DNA of 64,000 nt from Corynespora cassiicola (GCA_022059125.1 JAEUWY010000002.1:4712001-4776000); one strand, 5' to 3'; shown: positions 37,701 to 49,086, counted from the first letter of the stretch. Notes: a model not told the origin generated them from the letters alone. Program-made: numbers and translations.

Positions 37701-39819
37701 GCGAGCTCTGACAGGGTATGAGAAGGTGCTTGGAGCGGAGCATCCAGACACGCTCACCAGCGTCAGCCAGCTTGGGTCGGTGTTGTCGAGGCAGGGAAAG
37801 TACGAAGAGGCGGAAGCGATGCACCGGCGAGATCTGGCAGGAAGCGAGAAGGTGCTTGGAGCGGAGCATCCAGACACGCTCACCAGCGTCAGCAACCTTG
37901 GGTCGGTGTTGGAGAGGCAGGGAAAGTACGAAGAGGCGGAAGCGATGCACCGGCGAGCTCTGACAGGGTATGAGAAGGTGCTTGGAGCGGAGCATCCAGA
38001 CACGCTCACCAGCGTCAGCCAGCTTGGGTCGGTGTTGTCGAGGCAGGGAAAGTACGAAGAGGCGGAAGCGATGCACCTGCGAGCTCTGACAGGGAGCGAG
38101 AAGGTGCTTGGAGCGGAGCATCCAGACACGCTCACCAGCGTCAGCCAGCTTGGGTCGGTGTTGTCGAGCCAGGGAAAGTACGAAGAGGCGGAAGCGATGC
38201 ACCGGCGAGCTCTGACAGGGTATGAGAAGGTGCTTGGAGCGGAGCATCCAGACACGCTCACCAGCGTCAGCCAGCTTGGGTCGGTGTTGGAGAGGCAGGG
38301 AAAGTACGAAGAGGCGGAAGCGATGCACCGGCGAGATCTGGCAGGAAGCGAGAAGGTGCTTGGAGCGGAGCATCCAGACACGCTCACCAGCGTCAGCCAG
38401 CTTGGGTCGGTGTTGTCGAGCCAGGGAAAGTACGAAGAGGCGGAATCGATGCACCTGCGAGCTCTGACAGGGAGAGAGAAGGTGCTTGGAGCGGAGCATC
38501 CACACACGCTCACCAGCGTCAGCCAGCTTGGGTCGGTGTTGTCGAGGCAGGGAAAGTACGAAGAGGCGGAAGCGATGCACCGGCGAGATCTGGCAGGAAG
38601 CGAGAAGGTGCTTGGAGCGGAGCATCCAGACACGCTCACCAGCGTCAGCAACCTTGGGTCGGTGTTGGAGAGGCAGGGAAAGTACGAAGAGGCGGAAGCG
38701 ATGCACCGGCGAGATCTGGCAGGAAGCGAGAAGGTGCTTGGAGCGGAGCATCCAGACACGCTCACCAGCGTCAGCCAGCTTGGGTCGGTGTTGGAGAGCC
38801 AGGGAAAGTACGAAGAGGCGGAAGCGATGCACCGGCGAGCTCTGACAGGGTATGAGAAGGTGCTTGGAGCGGAGCATCCACACACGCTCACCAGCGTCAG
38901 CCAGCTTGGGTCGGTGTTGTCGAGGCAGGGAAAGTACGAAGAGGCGGAATCGATGCACCTGCGAGCTCTGACAGGGAGAGAGAAGGTGCTTGGAGCGGAG
39001 CATCCAGACACGCTCACCAGCGTCAGCCAGCTTGGGTCGGTGTTGTCGAGGCAGGGAAAGTACGAAGAGGCGGAATCGATGCACCGGCGAGCTCTGACAG
39101 GGTATGAGAAGGTGCTTGGAGCGGAGCATCCAGACACGCTCACCAGCGTCAGCAACCTTGGGTCGGTGTTGGAGAGGCAGGGAAAGTACGAAGAGGCGGA
39201 AGCGATGCACCGGCGAGCTCTGACAGGGTATGAGAAGGTGCTTGGAGCGGAGCATCCAGACACGCTCACCAGCGTCAGCAACCTTGGGTCGGTGTTGGAG
39301 AGGCAGGGAAAGTACGAAGAGGCGGAATCGATGCACCTGCGAGCTCTGACAGGGAGAGAGAAGGTGCTTGGAGCGGAGCATCCACACACGCTCACCAGCG
39401 TCAGCCAGCTTGGGTCGGTGTTGTCGAGGCAGGGAAAGTACGAAGAGGCGGAATCGATGCACCGGCGAGCTCTGACAGGGAGAGAGAAGGTGCTTGGAGC
39501 GGAGCATCCAGACACGCTCACCAGCGTCAGCAACCTTGGGTCGGTGTTGGAGAGGCAGGGAAAGTACGAAGAGGCGGAAGCGATGCACCGGCGAGCTCTG
39601 ACAGGGTATGAGAAGGTGCTTGGAGCGGAGCACCCCGAGACCTTAACAAGCATGAACAACCTCGCATACACTTTCAAATCTCAAGGTCGTAATCAGGACG
39701 CGCTATCCTTAATGCAGACATGCTATAGGTTGCGGGAATTGAAGCTCGGCCCTCTGCATCCTTACACCACATCTTCGTTGAGCAGCTTGCATAAGTGGGA
39801 GGCAGATAGTAATGAATAG
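34702..39819 (+). CDS. NLR-like receptor: SesB-like lipase domain, NB-ARC, TPR (right copy)
   Basis: Exons 34702-35051, 35100-35325, 35382-35441, 35488-35778, 35834-36062, 36151-36313 and 36366-39819 join in frame to about 1590 aa. The intron at 35779-35833 has a perfect TACTAAC branch site; the others are 46-88 nt GT/AG. The P-loop lysine codon begins right after the last intron (GG|C AAA TCC). Domains are as in the left copy: N-terminal segment of unknown function (residues 1-117), alpha/beta-hydrolase (about 118-330, AHSFGG), NB-ARC (about 415-800) and TPRs (about 851-1523, 16 near-identical units plus a diverged one). The duplication must be recent, since only the TPR array differs. In this family the repeats are expected to bind the ligand and the N-terminal hydrolase to be the effector; this is family knowledge, not shown here. 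Confidence 0.93.
37600..39640 (+). repeat. TPR-coding tandem array, 16 near-identical 126-bp units
   Basis: Same unit as in the left copy, but with 16 units in a different order of variants. For example the AMHRRDLAGSEKV variant occurs four times here and once on the left. The order cannot be derived from the left array by one simple block deletion that I can see. Confidence 0.95.
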
Positions 39820-39943
39820 ATTATCGGTGCTGCTTTAGTATATAAAATACGGTGCTTGTGCATGTTGACTGTGGCGAAAGCTAGTCAGCATGCTTGTAAG
39901 CGATATAGAACAGTCAAGAATAGTTTAAAAAGCGATATTGCCA

Positions 39944-39989
39944 CTAGCTGCGGGAAGGATGGCCGACCCGCTCCTGCCATGACCTTGTG
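39944..39989 (-). repeat. Junction motif copy B
   Basis: Reverse orientation of copy A. It lies 125 bp after the right TPR gene stop and 255 bp before the first nuclease-like gene start. Its head (CACAAGGTC on the minus strand) faces the nuclease-like gene. Confidence 0.85.
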
Positions 39990-40243
39990 TTGAGGTTTCT
40001 TTTCTGCAAGTGTGGAACAGAGATAGCAGTGAGGATGAATGACTATGATTGGTGTTAGGACCATTTTCTCTACTGTGGCGTTGTGGCGGTGCACCATATC
40101 GGAAGCTGGGTCATAACGTGCTGTTGCTTGGGAAACAGCGCGCGAAGCTCAGGCCATATCCAGCAAGCTGCTCCGCGCCGGAACTTTGGGCGTGACAAAA
40201 GCCTTCCTCTTGCTCTGCACTCTGGTACTAACACGTCATCGGA

Positions 40244-41916
40244 ATGCGACCCGCTGTTATATCGGCCTGGCAGCACGACGTTGCAGCATCGGTTGCTGCC
40301 TGCTCGGAGTCGACACCCCCGCTGACAGATCGAAAGCGTTCGCGTCCTTACGAAGCCGGAGCCGCACCAAATCAACGATCGCCGAAAAGACCCCGCGTCG
40401 CACTTTCGACAATCAACGCCAATCCTCGAAGCATGTCTGCTCATACGAAAGATCGATCTCCTAGCAAGCGGACTCGCGCACCGTCACCTCGAAAACGCGG
40501 CAACCACGTCCTAGATGATGCCGAGAAGGAGCCAGAGATTGCGCACCCACGACCACACCCCCCGATTCACCATTTCGATCCTCCATCTTCTTATCCAGAA
40601 GCATTAGCAGCAGATTATCATGAATCGGAAGTCTCGCGGCGCAGTTCGCCTTCTCGCCGAGCACGGACTGAGTCAGATGCCCCGTCGACCTCGAAGCGAT
40701 CCGCAAGCCCTGTCAAGCGCGTTGCTGCACTCCAGGACGTTGGTAGTGGTATATTCTATCAGGAGCTCAGCGATAACGGTGCCGAACTGGGAACCGAGGG
40801 ACAACAGCTGTTTTGGTCGCTCCAGGATTCAAGCCTCGGAATAGCCGCTCTACCATCGGCACTGGAACCTGAATTGCTACCTGAATTAGGGAGGAATCGA
40901 CCGTTCCAAATGGACACAACAGATTCGCGAAGTCGAGAGGAACTGCTCGCGGAATTAGAGAGCGTACGCGAAATAAATAGGGCATCGCGACGATGCGTGA
41001 AGGAGAGCGAGAGCGAGCCAGAATGGAACAGCTCGGTGCATGGTAGATTGTTGCATCTGGCGCTGAAGAACGAGGATCGAGCAGGGTTTCGATATATGTA
41101 CGTGCACTCTCTTTGGAAAACTGGTGCGGCCGCTGAGCTCTTTCTAGTACTACAGCTAGGATCGATCCGCAATACGTACCTGCGCATTCGTCTGGTCTTG
41201 CTGTGTCGTCAAAGATGGTTGATTATGCAATATATCTCGAAGCAAACGGGTCTTCTCCTGATTCTTCTACTTCCAGCCCTCTTCAAGAAAAGATCTCGGC
41301 CCTCGTCACCGACATAACACAGTCCATAAATCACACATCCTACGTCTCACTTCGCCATCGACCTATTGCAATCAGCATCGAAACGAAGACAATTAGCCGA
41401 ACAGAGGAAGAAGCAAGGGTTCAGCTGGCGATTTGGGTGGCTGCGCAACTTGAACGCATACGAAGCCTGGTTACAGAGACTGCCTGTCTAGCCCCCATAG
41501 CGGCTCCTACAAAAGCATCCCGTAGGAAGAATCCAAAAGCATTGTCAAGGGAGCAGGACCGTAACGCTGTACTAAGCGAAATGGTGTTCCCGCTCCTCTA
41601 TGTGCAATCAGCACAGTGGACTGTTCTTTTTGGGCGCCCCTCACTATCCCCTCTCACCGACAAAAGTGTTGTGAGTTCTTGCCTCATTCTTTACATCTAC
41701 TCTTGTCAATCTATTACTGTTGTATTCATTTATATATTCGTTAAGTTTGAGTCAAGTACTAATAGTAGGCAGACTATATTTTCTTCTATTATTCTCGGCG
41801 AGACATCCTCTCTGTTTGGAACGTACAGAGTATTACGAGGACTACGGGTACTAGAGCAATGGATCGATACAACGTATCGCAATTGGTGGGAAGAGTTACT
41901 CGATGTTACGAAGTAA
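40244..41916 (+). CDS. PD-(D/E)XK nuclease-like protein 1
   Basis: Exons 40244-41097 and 41148-41916 give about 540 aa (about 506 if a further in-frame segment, 41671-41772, is an intron with GTGAGT and GCAG borders, which I think likely). The N-terminal 150 residues are a low-complexity, basic, Ser/Pro-rich region (KRPRVALST, SPSRRARTES, SASPVKRVAALQDV) typical of the fungal PD-(D/E)XK-like family (PF20516). The core follows: SEPEWNSSVHGRLLHLAL, ITTARIDPQYVP, then SSKMVDYAIYL (metal-binding Asp), then IAISIETK (the E-x-K signature), ARVQLAIWVAAQ and a C-terminal ETSSLFGTYRVLRGLRVLEQW. The catalytic-type residues are kept, so activity is possible. The cellular role of the family is unknown. 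It lies between two inverted junction motifs. Confidence 0.87.
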
Positions 41917-42480
41917 TCTTCAGTCTGTACCTTGTGCGATTATTCCATGGCGCTTCAAAAAGCTCTGGCATTAATCTTGCTGCAAATATAGGCGTTCTCC
42001 AAGGACATTGGTTCTCACTCATTAATGTGTATCGCGAAGCGCAAATTGCTAATTTATTATGGCTCTCATTTAGGTACTTTCCAGGGAGACCATTTTGAAT
42101 ATCCGCTTCAATCGGTAGATCATGCCCCACAGGCCTCATTTTAGTTTCTCCAGTGGGCCCATTCCAGACCCCTTCCCTCTGAGACCCGATCATAGCAAGA
42201 CTGGGCACGAAAGCTCTTGGTGCTTACCACGGATGCCTATACTATAAACATCTGATGGCAACTAGGCCCAGCCTAATTTGTCCTTGGATACCCAAAACTT
42301 CAACGCTTTTCGCGCGCATATGTCTACGTAAGTTCTATTATGGCCATGCACACTGATAGTATGGGCCATTACGGGGCGTCAGTTACAAACATCCTTCTAC
42401 TCTACACCTTCTCCATTTCAGAAGCCAACCGTGAGACCTGCTCGTCCTTTGTCTAACACTTTGCTTATGAACGCCTCCAT
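41917..42480. other. Intergenic region, no gene seen
   Basis: About 560 bp downstream of nuclease-like gene 1 and before motif C. Short ORFs on both strands lack any family motif. Confidence 0.4.
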
Positions 42481-42547
42481 CACAAGATCAGGGCAGGAGC
42501 GGGTCGGCCAGATTCCCTGCTAGCGTAAGCGAGTCGTTCATGCGCAC
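42481..42547 (+). repeat. Junction motif copy C
   Basis: Full version: CACAAGATCAGGGCAGGAGC, then GGGTCGGCC, then CCCTGCTAGCG and the tail GAGTCGTTCATGCGCAC. It lies between the 3' ends of nuclease-like gene 1 and the NACHT-ankyrin gene. Confidence 0.9.
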
Positions 42548-42799
42548 TTTTAGCTTCCGAAGGTGGCAAACTTGATAGCTCAGCCCTAATTGCGCAATAC
42601 AGTGATGGTATTTAATTTCCCTGTCCTATTTGACTTCCTAATCGGATATATACTGTATGAAGTTGTAGGGACAGAGTTATACATAAAAGGATTGGTCGAT
42701 TGCACTTATCACACTATTGGATCGATCTTGATAGTTCACTGCAGTGGAGCAAAATCCGCCTCGAGGTAGAAAAAAAAACCTTCAATGGAAATCAATTCC

Positions 42800-45700
42800 C
42801 TATTGAACAGCACCGGACCTCTTAAGACATTGCCCTACCTCGAAATGGCATCCTTCTGCCGCCGCCTGCAGTGCCGTTCTTCCATTGTATCTCGCTGCTG
42901 CTGCATTGACGTCGGCCTTCTCTTGAAGCAGCCGCTCGACTACTGCGAGATGGCCTTGTTCTGCCGCCGCCTGCAGTGCCGTTCTTCCCTCATAATATTC
43001 TGCTGCCGCATTGACATCGGCCTTCTCTTGAAGCAGCCGCTCGACTACTGCGAGGTGGCCTCCTCCTGCCGCCGCCTGCAGTGCCGTTCTTCCACTATTC
43101 TTTGCTGCTGCTGCATTGACGTCAGCCTTCTCTTGAAGCAGCCGCTCGACTACTGCGAGATGGCCTCCTTCTGCCGCCGTCTGCAGTGCAGTTCTTCCAC
43201 TATCCTCTACTGCTGCTACATTGACGTCGGCCTTCCCTTGAAGCAGCCGCTCGACTAATGCGAGATAGCCTCCTCCTGCCGCCGCCTGCAGTGCCGTTCT
43301 TCCATTTGCTGCTGCCGCATTGACGTCGGCCTTCTCTTGAAGCAGCCGCTCGACTACTGCGAGATGGCCTTGTTCTGCCGCCGCCTGCAGTGCCGTTCTT
43401 CCCTCATAATATTCTGCTGCCGCATTGACATCGGCCTTCTCTTGAAGCAGCCGCTCGACTACTGCGAGATGGCCTCCTCCTGCCGCCGCCTGCAGTGCAG
43501 TTCTTCCATCCCTTGCTGCTGCTGCATTGACGTCGGCCTTCTCTTGAAGCAGCCGCTCGACTACTGCGAGATAGCCTCCTTCTGCCGCCGCCTGCAGTGC
43601 CGTTCTTCCATTGTATCTCGCTGCTGCTGCATTGACGTCGGCCTTCTCTTGAAGCAGCCGCTCGACTACTGCGAGATGGCCTTGTTCTGCCGCCGCCTGC
43701 AGTGCCGTTCTTCCCTCATAATATTCTGCTGCCGCATTGACATCGGCCTTCTCTTGAAGCAGCCGCTCGACTACTGCGAGATGGCCTCCTCCTGCCGCCG
43801 CCTGCAGTGCAGTTCTTCCATCCCTTGCTGCTGCTGCATTGACGTCGGCCTTCTCTTGAAGCAGCCGCTCGACTACTGCGAGATAGCCTCCTTCTGCCGC
43901 CGCCTGCAGTGCCGTTCTTCCATTGTATCTCGCTGCTGCTGCATTGACGTCGGCCTTCTCTTGAAGCAGCCGCTCGACTACTGCGAGATGCCCTCCTTCT
44001 GCCGCCGCCTGCAGTGCCGTTCTTCCATTTGCTGCTGCCGCATTGACGTCGGTCTTCTCTTGAAGCAGCCGCTCGACTACTGCGAGATGCCCTCCTTCTG
44101 CCGCCGCCTGCAGTGCCGTTCTTCCATTTGCTGCTGCCGCATTGACGTCGGCCTTCTCTTGAAGCAGCCGCTCGACTACTGCGAGATAGCCTCCTTCTGC
44201 CGCCGCCTGCAGTGCAGTTCTTCCACTAATCTTTGCTGCTGCCGCATTGACGTCGGCCTTCTCTTGAAGCAGCCGCTCGACTACTGCGAGATGGCCTCCT
44301 TCTGCCGCCGCCTGCAGTGCCGTTCTTCCATCACTTTTGCTGCTGCTGCATTGACGTCGGCCTTCTCTTGAAGCAGCCGCTCGACTACTGCGAGATGCCC
44401 TCCTTCTGCCGCCGCCTGCAGTGCCGTTCTTCCATTTGCTGCTGCCGCATTGACGTCGGCCTTCTCTTGAAGCAGCCGCTCGACTACTGCGAGATGGCCT
44501 TGTTCTGCCGCCGCCTGCAGTGCCGTTCTTCCCTCATAATATTCTGCTGCCGCATTGACATCGGCCTTCTCTTGAAGCAGCCGCTCGACTACTGCGAGAT
44601 GGCCTCCTCCTGCCGCCGCCTGCAGTGCCGTTTTTCCATTCCTTACTGCTGCCGCATTGACGTCGGCCTTCTCTTGAAGCAGCCGCTCGACTACTGCGAG
44701 ATGGCCTCCTTCTGCCGCCGCCTGCAGTGCAGTTCTTCCACTAATCTTTGCTGCTGCCGCATTGACGTCGGCCTTCTCTTGAAGCAGCCGCTCGACTACT
44801 GCGAGGTGGCCTCCTCCTGCTGCCGCCTGCAGTGCCGTTCTTCCATTCCTTGCTGCTGCTGCATTGACGTCGGCCTTCTCTTCAAGCAGCCGCTCGACTA
44901 CTGCGAGATGCCCTCCTTCTGCCGCCGCCTGCAGTGCAGTTCTTCCACTATACTCTGCTGCCGCATTGACATCGGTCTTCTCTTGAAGCAGCCGCTCGAC
45001 TACTGCGGTGGCCTCCTTCTGCCGCCGCCTGCAGTGCTGTTCTTCCACCATAATATCCTGCTGCCGCATTGACGTCGGCCTTCTCTTCAAGCAGCCGCTC
45101 GACTACTTCAAGATGGCCTCCTCCTGCTGCCGCCTGCAGTGCCGTTCTTCCATCCCTTGCTGCTGCTGCATTGACGTCGGCCTTCTCTTGAAGCAGCCGC
45201 TCGACTACTGCGAGATGGCCTCCTTCTGCCGCCGCCTGCAGTGCTGTTCTTCCACCATAATATCCTGCTGCCGCATTGACGTCGGCCTTCTCTTCAAGCA
45301 GCCGCTCGACTACTTCAAGATGGCCTCCTCCTGCTGCCGCCTGCAGTGCCGTTCTTCCATCCCTTGCTGCTGCTGCATTGACGTCGGCCTTCTCTTGAAG
45401 CAGCCGCTCGACTACTGCGAGATGGCCTCCTTCTGCCGCCGCCTGCAGTGCTGTTCTTCCACCATAATATCCTGCTGCCGCATTGACGTCGGCCTTCTCT
45501 TCAAGCAGCCGCTCGACTACTTCAAGATGGCCTCCTCCTGCTGCCGCCTGCAGTGCCGTTCTTCCATCCTTTGCTGCTGCTGCATTGACATCGGCCTTCT
45601 CCTGAAGCAGCAGCTTTACAACCTCATCATGACCTATTTGACAGACACTTACCAAGGCATGTCTGATCTCGCTCTCTGATGGTCTCACTACTGGTTGAAT

Positions 45701-48667
45701 TCTGTCTCGAGCATGGAACATCATCTCCAGTTGCTCAAAATTGGCCGTTATACATGCAGAAGTAAACAGCCTCTGCCCGTCTTTCCGCCAAAGGTATTCC
45801 CAGTAACTTGACTCTTGCATGGGTGCAACCTTCTGCCAAATACAGAACATGGCTGTATGACCGTTTTGTACAGTCCAAACAAACATATTCCAGAGAGGCA
45901 ATGATCTCGTGTCTTCGATAGAATTCCATGGCATCCATTCTACCGGTAAATGCTTTCCGCATACAAAGTTTTCCAAGATCGTACAACGTGCTACGTCTTG
46001 CAAATCTAGGTAGCGGCTATGGCTGTGCCAGTAGGACTTACAGTATTCAGCAATTTGGAAGACAGGATCCATTTTTTTTGCTTGATGAACGTTAAGTTGA
46101 GTTCTTAGAACATCAACCAAATCAACTGGTTGGTGTGCCCTCCTGTCTCGACGGCTTCTGAAAGAGTTAAATGCTGCGAATGGTCGTACTAAAGTTGGAG
46201 TTATAGTCCCTACAATTCTCATCGGGTGATTCATGGAATTGAGGTTTGCTGTATCAGACGTTCGCGTGATAGCTTGATGAAAGTCCGTAAAGGACAAATA
46301 TGTAAGGCAAACATCTGCCAGATATTGCTCTGCACTAGCTTCCTCAATAGCGAACTTGGATGCTTCTTCTCCGTTGTTATAGTCTTGTAGAAAAGCCTCA
46401 ACCGTATGGTGAGCCAGTGATACTGTTTGGTTGGCCTCATCGAATTCGATAAGATTTCCGCACAGTCTAGCTAGTTTCGGTAAGTCAAACTTGAAAGAAG
46501 GGCTTTTCCACGACTTCTGGCCTGCACTGATGGATACAGCTTCTTCCAGCTCACCGATCATCAGTGGCCGTTTGCTGTAGACAATCCATTGAAATGTTCT
46601 CTTTGCTCGCTCAGCGTGATCATCCATTCTTTTAGAGAGTCTCTTTAACAAGAGACTATACAGATCTGTAATCTTTCGTGGAAGAGTCTCAAGAAGGTCA
46701 GGGATTCTGTTCGGGGTTCCATCCTCCTCACAAACATCGAGAATGGCTTTGAATTGTAGGTCAACCCAAAGGAACCTTACATGAATATCAGTTCACATGT
46801 TCTACTACGTTGAAATGGAAACTTTATCTTGCGACGTACATTCCTTCAGAGTCGGCCATCAATTTTCGCTTAATTGTGTCGAGTACGATGGGCGAACAGA
46901 CAGACAGTGCTCCCTCTGAGTATTTGTCGACCTGCGAATCGATGAACGTTTCGATATCATCCTTAAGGTCCTCTCCCGTAATGTGTAGCTGCGAGCAGGG
47001 AGCTAGAACTTGCGACATGTTCATGGCTGCATGAGTGAAGACAAGGATTCGAGCACTGTCCGTCTTTTGTACTTCCTTGAGAAAGGATTTGATATTGCGC
47101 TGTTCCACCTCGTTCACCTCGTCGAGTCCATCGATTAGAAGGAATGCTTTTTTGAATTGTCCGCAAGAGTGGAGAAAAAGCTGCTCAAGTTCGCTAGTAG
47201 AAGGCTCGAGCTGATTCATGCGGTTACCGAAAAGCGACTCCAAGCGTCTTTCAACGACCGGGGAAAGATTTTCAAGATTAAGAGCCTGGTGTAGAATGCA
47301 CCTCAGAAAGGTTGGTATTTCCAAAGACTTCTTATTGAGAGAATCGAAAAAATAATAGATGACCGCTGTTTCTTTCTGGTCTGGAAAGGTCATTCGTAGA
47401 TGATCGACAACGGATGCCCTTGACGTTCACTTAGAGTTCTAGATCATGTAGCCACGTTGCAAGTTTATGGGGTCACATACAGAAGAATGGTTTTTCCACA
47501 GCCAGCTTCAGGTTCATAAGTCAGTACAACGACATGGTAAAACCACTATGTAGTTGGGGAGTACCATACGAATTCCGTAACACCAGAGATGTTTTGGGCT
47601 TACCCCCTCAATCCAATTCCAAAACTCTGATTTGCGAGGGAGCCAACCGGATGTTCCTGGACAACGCTGCCTTTGGGCTCGACGAAGGCTAGCAGCATAG
47701 TCATGGTTGAGGACATGTTCCAAAAGTCGGATTTTATCACGCCCTATAGAAGTCAAATGATTGTTTCGTTCCAAAAGTAATGCTCCTGCTTAGATGTAGT
47801 CACCTTCTTTTCGGAGGATCTTCTGGATCTGTCGAGCGTCGCTTCGCCGTCTTTCAAGCTCCTGCTGCGATCGGAAAGCCCGGTTCTCTTGTATGTCTGC
47901 GGTTTGTGTAACACGGAACGCTCTGCTCTCGTCTGCTTCTGCTGTTAACAAGCGACGAAAGCTCGCTGCTTCCCGTTCGGATGCCAGTTGTAGCTCCTCA
48001 GTAACTTCATTCTTGGCTTCACTGATGTCCTCCTCTATCTCTTTAAAATCCACTTTGAATGATTTCCAAACTGACTTTGAAAATCGTTTAGTGCCTAGAA
48101 AACATTGGTCCTTTAGCAATCTTGTAGACACACACAAGTGGAACAGGGAATACCACCTTTCTCCTGGACTACTCCCAGTGCCTTTGAGCAAAACCGCACC
48201 ACAATAGCGTAAAAGTCGGCCAGTGCCTGTTGCAATCTCACCGAGGTAGAGAAAAGCTTCTCATACTCAGAGAGTCTGGGACAGTAATTGCTGAGTTGAG
48301 CTACTAGTTTCGACAACTTGTCAAAGTACTCAGCAAAATTTGTCAAGGTCTAGCACACAATAAGTACAAATCAAATGCGCTAGTAGCAAAATAGGCCACA
48401 GACTAGGAGAACGAGTCTGATACCACCCCAGACTAGTGCCGCTATCTGGTTTGGCCCTGCGCATACATCGATGATTTTGCAATACTGCTGGATGGAGCTT
48501 AGGAATCCTTGGAGTCGCGAAGCGAAGAGACGGCTCTTGCGGCTTGCGTTTGCCTCCACGATGTCCTTTGTTAGATGCACGACATCATCTTGTGTCGGCG
48601 CAGGGTTTGAGAATGAGCGAAGTTGAGCGGCTTGGTCTGCTGTGAGAATCTGCTGAAATTCGCTCAA
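42800..48667 (-). pseudogene. NLR-like receptor: DUF7708-like N-terminus, NACHT, ankyrin repeats; two frameshifts
   Basis: Exons (minus) are 48667-48404, 48349-48154, 48094-47804, 47743-47570, 47505-47481, 47418-46840 and 46775 to 42800. The true start is unresolved: the frame opens upstream of a TTG at 48667. N-terminal part: FLSSIQQYCKIID and QIAALVWGGIRLVLL, as in many fungal ankyrin-NACHT proteins, then a coiled-coil-like segment (EIEEDISEAKNEVTEELQLA). The NACHT P-loop is WCYGIPGCGKTILL, with its Pro codon across an intron; Walker B is AFLLIDGLDEV. From about 45.65 kb come some 27 ankyrin repeats. A 2-bp loss at about 45007 breaks the frame (stop at 44948), and a 2-bp gain near 44332 restores it; the last repeats then read to TAG at 42800. 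It is either a decayed gene, a truncated protein or a sequence error. Without the indels it would be a complete receptor. Confidence 0.85.
42840..45650 (-). repeat. Ankyrin-coding tandem array, about 27 units of roughly 99 bp
   Basis: Units encode GRTALQAAAEGGHLAVVERL followed by LQEKADVNAAA and a short variable junction. Unit length varies by a few codons at the NAAA-x-GRT junction (for example AAARYNGRT, AAARDGRT, AAANGRT, AAAEYYEGRT and AAAKISGRT). The first three coding repeats after the unique region form a higher-order pair pattern (LEVVERLLEEK alternating with LAVVERLLQEK). Confidence 0.95.
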
Positions 48668-49021
48668 TGCTGTCGATAGCTCGCTATGTGCCCTGCTGTT
48701 ATCAGTCGAACCCTCTAAAAGAACACCGGAAGGTATAGGCTAACATGACTTATGTGTACTTCCTTATAGCTTGAATCAGACAGTGTATCTTATGTTGCTG
48801 GATAGAGTGTGTCGTTTCCGTGAGCGGGGTGGATTCAGGGCCGACTGATTGCTAGGCTGAAAGGCTGAAGAGCTGAAGAGCGTAGTTGCCAAGCTAATGC
48901 GTCTCGTTACACGAATACGAAAATACGCGCGCCATTAGATTGCCATTAATCACAGTCAAATAAGAGAGCTTATCATTGGTCTTCCGGAAGCTATCCTTGG
49001 GGGCAAAAACAAAAGGATATT
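48668..49021. promoter_or_regulatory. Upstream region of the NACHT-ankyrin gene
   Basis: About 350 bp between the NLR N-terminus and motif D. It should hold the promoter and possibly a short first exon. A possible ATG lies near 48747, but the splice needed to reach the main frame would give an intron of only about 34 nt, so I do not annotate it. Confidence 0.35.
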
Positions 49022-49086
49022 GCGCGTGAACACCTGGAGCACGCTAGTAGGGACGCTGGCCGACCCGTTCCTGCCCTGATCTTGTG
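49022..49086 (-). repeat. Junction motif copy D
   Basis: Reverse orientation. It contains GGCCGACCCGTTCCTGCCC with the head GATCTTGTG facing nuclease-like gene 2, and the tail toward the NACHT-ankyrin gene. It lies 245 bp before the nuclease-like start, nearly the same spacing as copy B to gene 1. Confidence 0.9.

Larger units (their letters stand above)
34485..39987. repeat. Right arm of the 5 kb inverted duplication
   Basis: Reverse complement of 28237-33109, longer by 630 bp because of five extra TPR units. The inner edge is between 34484 and 34485 (the other arm ends at 33109). The outer edge is the head of motif copy B. Confidence 0.95.

Noticed and set aside
28584..39640. Regular short repeats that could suggest CRISPR or satellite DNA
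   Set aside because: They are coding TPR units (42 residues) without unique spacers, in a eukaryotic genome.
28237..39987. Inverted duplication as a pure assembly palindrome
   Set aside because: There is a 1.4 kb unique spacer, the outer ends are sharp and lie at a motif, and the TPR arrays differ by five units. It is not fully excluded without reads.
42785..45679. Long plus-strand Cys-rich ORFs (CEMASFCRRLQCRSS repeats) opposite the ankyrin array
   Set aside because: Shadow frames of the ankyrin units. The minus-strand frame has true ankyrin consensus and continues from the NACHT domain.
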